This document shows positions 42,395-43,283 of a stretch of DNA of 43,283 nt, one piece after another. Source of the stretch: Amycolatopsis taiwanensis DSM 45107 (GTDB taxonomy: Bacteria; Actinomycetota; Actinomycetes; Mycobacteriales; Pseudonocardiaceae). The first letter of the stretch is position 1. Each line of letters starts with the position of its first letter. A program made the position numbers and the translations under genes. The notes beneath the pieces are model-generated. The model did not search any database. It had not been told where the DNA came from and saw nothing but the letters and a program-made list of their open reading frames with translations. The stretch is from positions 1-43,283 of the forward strand of contig NZ_JAFB01000054.1 of the NCBI RefSeq assembly GCF_000519205.1, written 5' to 3'.

Positions 42395-43110
42395 GCCCGA
42401 ATCTCCTTCGTGGTTCGCGTCGGCTGCGCACTCGTGCGGCAGCCGCTTTCGGCGCGTGACCGTCCAGGAACGAGTTCCCCCACGCTGGGCCTCCAGAGAG
42501 TCCCCGGAGTGATCGGTCACGGCAACAGCATGGCGTCCGTGTCGTGGTGCGACGTCCGCCAGGAAGCGGCATTGCACATACGCAGCCTTGCGTAGAGACG
42601 AACAGAGGTCCGGATACGCCGGTGGCAGCTTGGGCAGCACCCGTGCTCCACACTCGTCGTGCTGCTGGTGACCGGCGGCCTCTGGCTCGGGCCGTTCTCA
42701 CTGCGCAAGGCGGCCACCTTCGGCTGTCGTTCGGCCTGACCCTGGCGACCGTGGCCTGGCAACGCGGTTTTCGGCCTCCTTTCCCGTCGCCGCGGACGTG
42801 TTGCAAGGTGACGTGGGTGATTCGGGGTAATCTGATTAGCACGAGTGCCAAGCCGCGCATCGCGGTCATCACCGGATTTCCGGGCAAACGACGCCAAGGA
42901 GCGTAACCTCCAGATTTCCAGATGATCAAGGTGCGGTAACGACACAGCTCCTGCTCAGCGAACTGTGGGTATTCTTCCCGAGGCCGCACCAGGCAAATCA
43001 GAAAAAGCGAATCCGGCACCGCAAAAAGGGGACGTATTCGCGGTTTTCAGGTCCTCGTAGATCGCCGACATGGTTCGGCGCAGGGCCCAATTCTCTGGGG
43101 AGCCGTGACT
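42395..43110. other. intergenic stretch before the second response regulator
   Basis: About 715 bases without a supported gene. It includes the promoter side of the small membrane protein and a short palindrome, TACGCA-gcct-TGCGTA, at 42579-42594. The frames that cross it have no recognisable protein features. Confidence 0.45.
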
Positions 43111-43283
43111 GTGGACAGCGATTTCGACGGCACACCTACGCGGCTGCTGATAGCCGACGACCATCCGCTCTACCGGTCCGGGCTGCGCGGCGCTTTCGGC
43201 GCCGACCCGCGGTTCGAGGTCGTGGGCGAGGTGAGTACCGGAACCGACGCCGTCGCCGCGAGTCACCGCCTGCGCCCGCATGT
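43111..43283 (+). CDS. NarL/LuxR-type response regulator, 5' part (cut by window edge)
   Basis: From GTG 43111, with GGGGAG eight bases upstream (GTG 43105 is an in-frame alternative), 57 codons read VDSDFDGTPTRLLIADDHPL, YRSGLRGAFGADPRFEVV, GEVSTGTDAVAASHRLRPH. LLIADDHPLYRSGLR and FEVVGEVSTG-x-(D/E)A closely match the regulator at 41192 (ILIADDHPLYRYGLR, FKVVGEAPTGDEA). The rest lies outside the window. Confidence 0.9.
   Translation, partial: MDSDFDGTPTRLLIADDHPLYRSGLRGAFGADPRFEVVGEVSTGTDAVAASHRLRPH

Noticed and set aside
1..43283. CRISPR arrays, tRNA and rRNA genes
   Set aside because: No regularly spaced repeats, cloverleaf sequences or rRNA-like stretches were seen on either strand.

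Overview
The window is high-GC DNA with actinobacterial traits: many GTG starts, ATGA/GTGA translational couplings, a DUF1707 protein, an Acg-type flavoprotein, PucR regulation and twin-arginine export. I infer a filamentous actinomycete, probably Pseudonocardiales (Amycolatopsis-like). That is judged from style, not from a marker gene. No rRNA, tRNA, CRISPR array or replication origin was seen.

Layout. (1) 1-8,000 is accessory DNA: a cut IS630 transposase, an Acg-family flavoprotein, a low-GC orphan gene, a truncated exported protein, a divergent SnoaL-like/XRE pair, a lipoprotein, an IS110 remnant, a DUF885 metallohydrolase preceded by a chimeric broken ORF, and a DksA-type zinc protein. 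(2) 8,122-26,986 is a large acyl-CoA catabolic island in three parts. A PucR regulator sits between a minus-strand unit (DUF3311, sodium symporter, crotonase, ADP-forming acyl-CoA synthetase, MFS carrier) and a plus-strand unit (enoyl-CoA hydratase, iron alcohol dehydrogenase, MmsA, 3-hydroxyisobutyryl-CoA hydrolase, crotonyl-CoA carboxylase/reductase-like protein). A LysR regulator is then followed by a tightly coupled MHS carrier, OsmC-like protein, AMP-forming acyl-CoA synthetase and crotonase. (3) 27,274-37,045 holds a secreted phosphoesterase and a second catabolic set (nitrilase, SDR, ALDH, NCS1 permease on the minus strand; IlvD/Edd dehydratase and SDR on the plus strand) around a broken LysR gene. 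(4) 37,100-43,283 has an MFS remnant, a DUF1707 membrane protein, a Tat-exported berberine-bridge-type oxidase, a long gene-poor stretch and two NarL/LuxR response regulators, the second cut by the window end.

How the genes may work together. The 15.7-21.5 kb operon has the enzymes to take methacrylyl-CoA (or acrylyl-CoA) through hydration, CoA hydrolysis, alcohol oxidation and CoA-dependent semialdehyde oxidation to propionyl-CoA (or acetyl-CoA). An iron alcohol dehydrogenase stands where MmsB usually does, and no acyl-CoA dehydrogenase is present. With a symporter and an ADP-forming synthetase alongside, I infer uptake and use of a short, possibly unsaturated acid. The clearest new observation is a roughly 48-bp element repeated upstream of the two units that flank PucR, in the same orientation relative to each downstream gene. 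It is the best candidate for the shared control site of this island.
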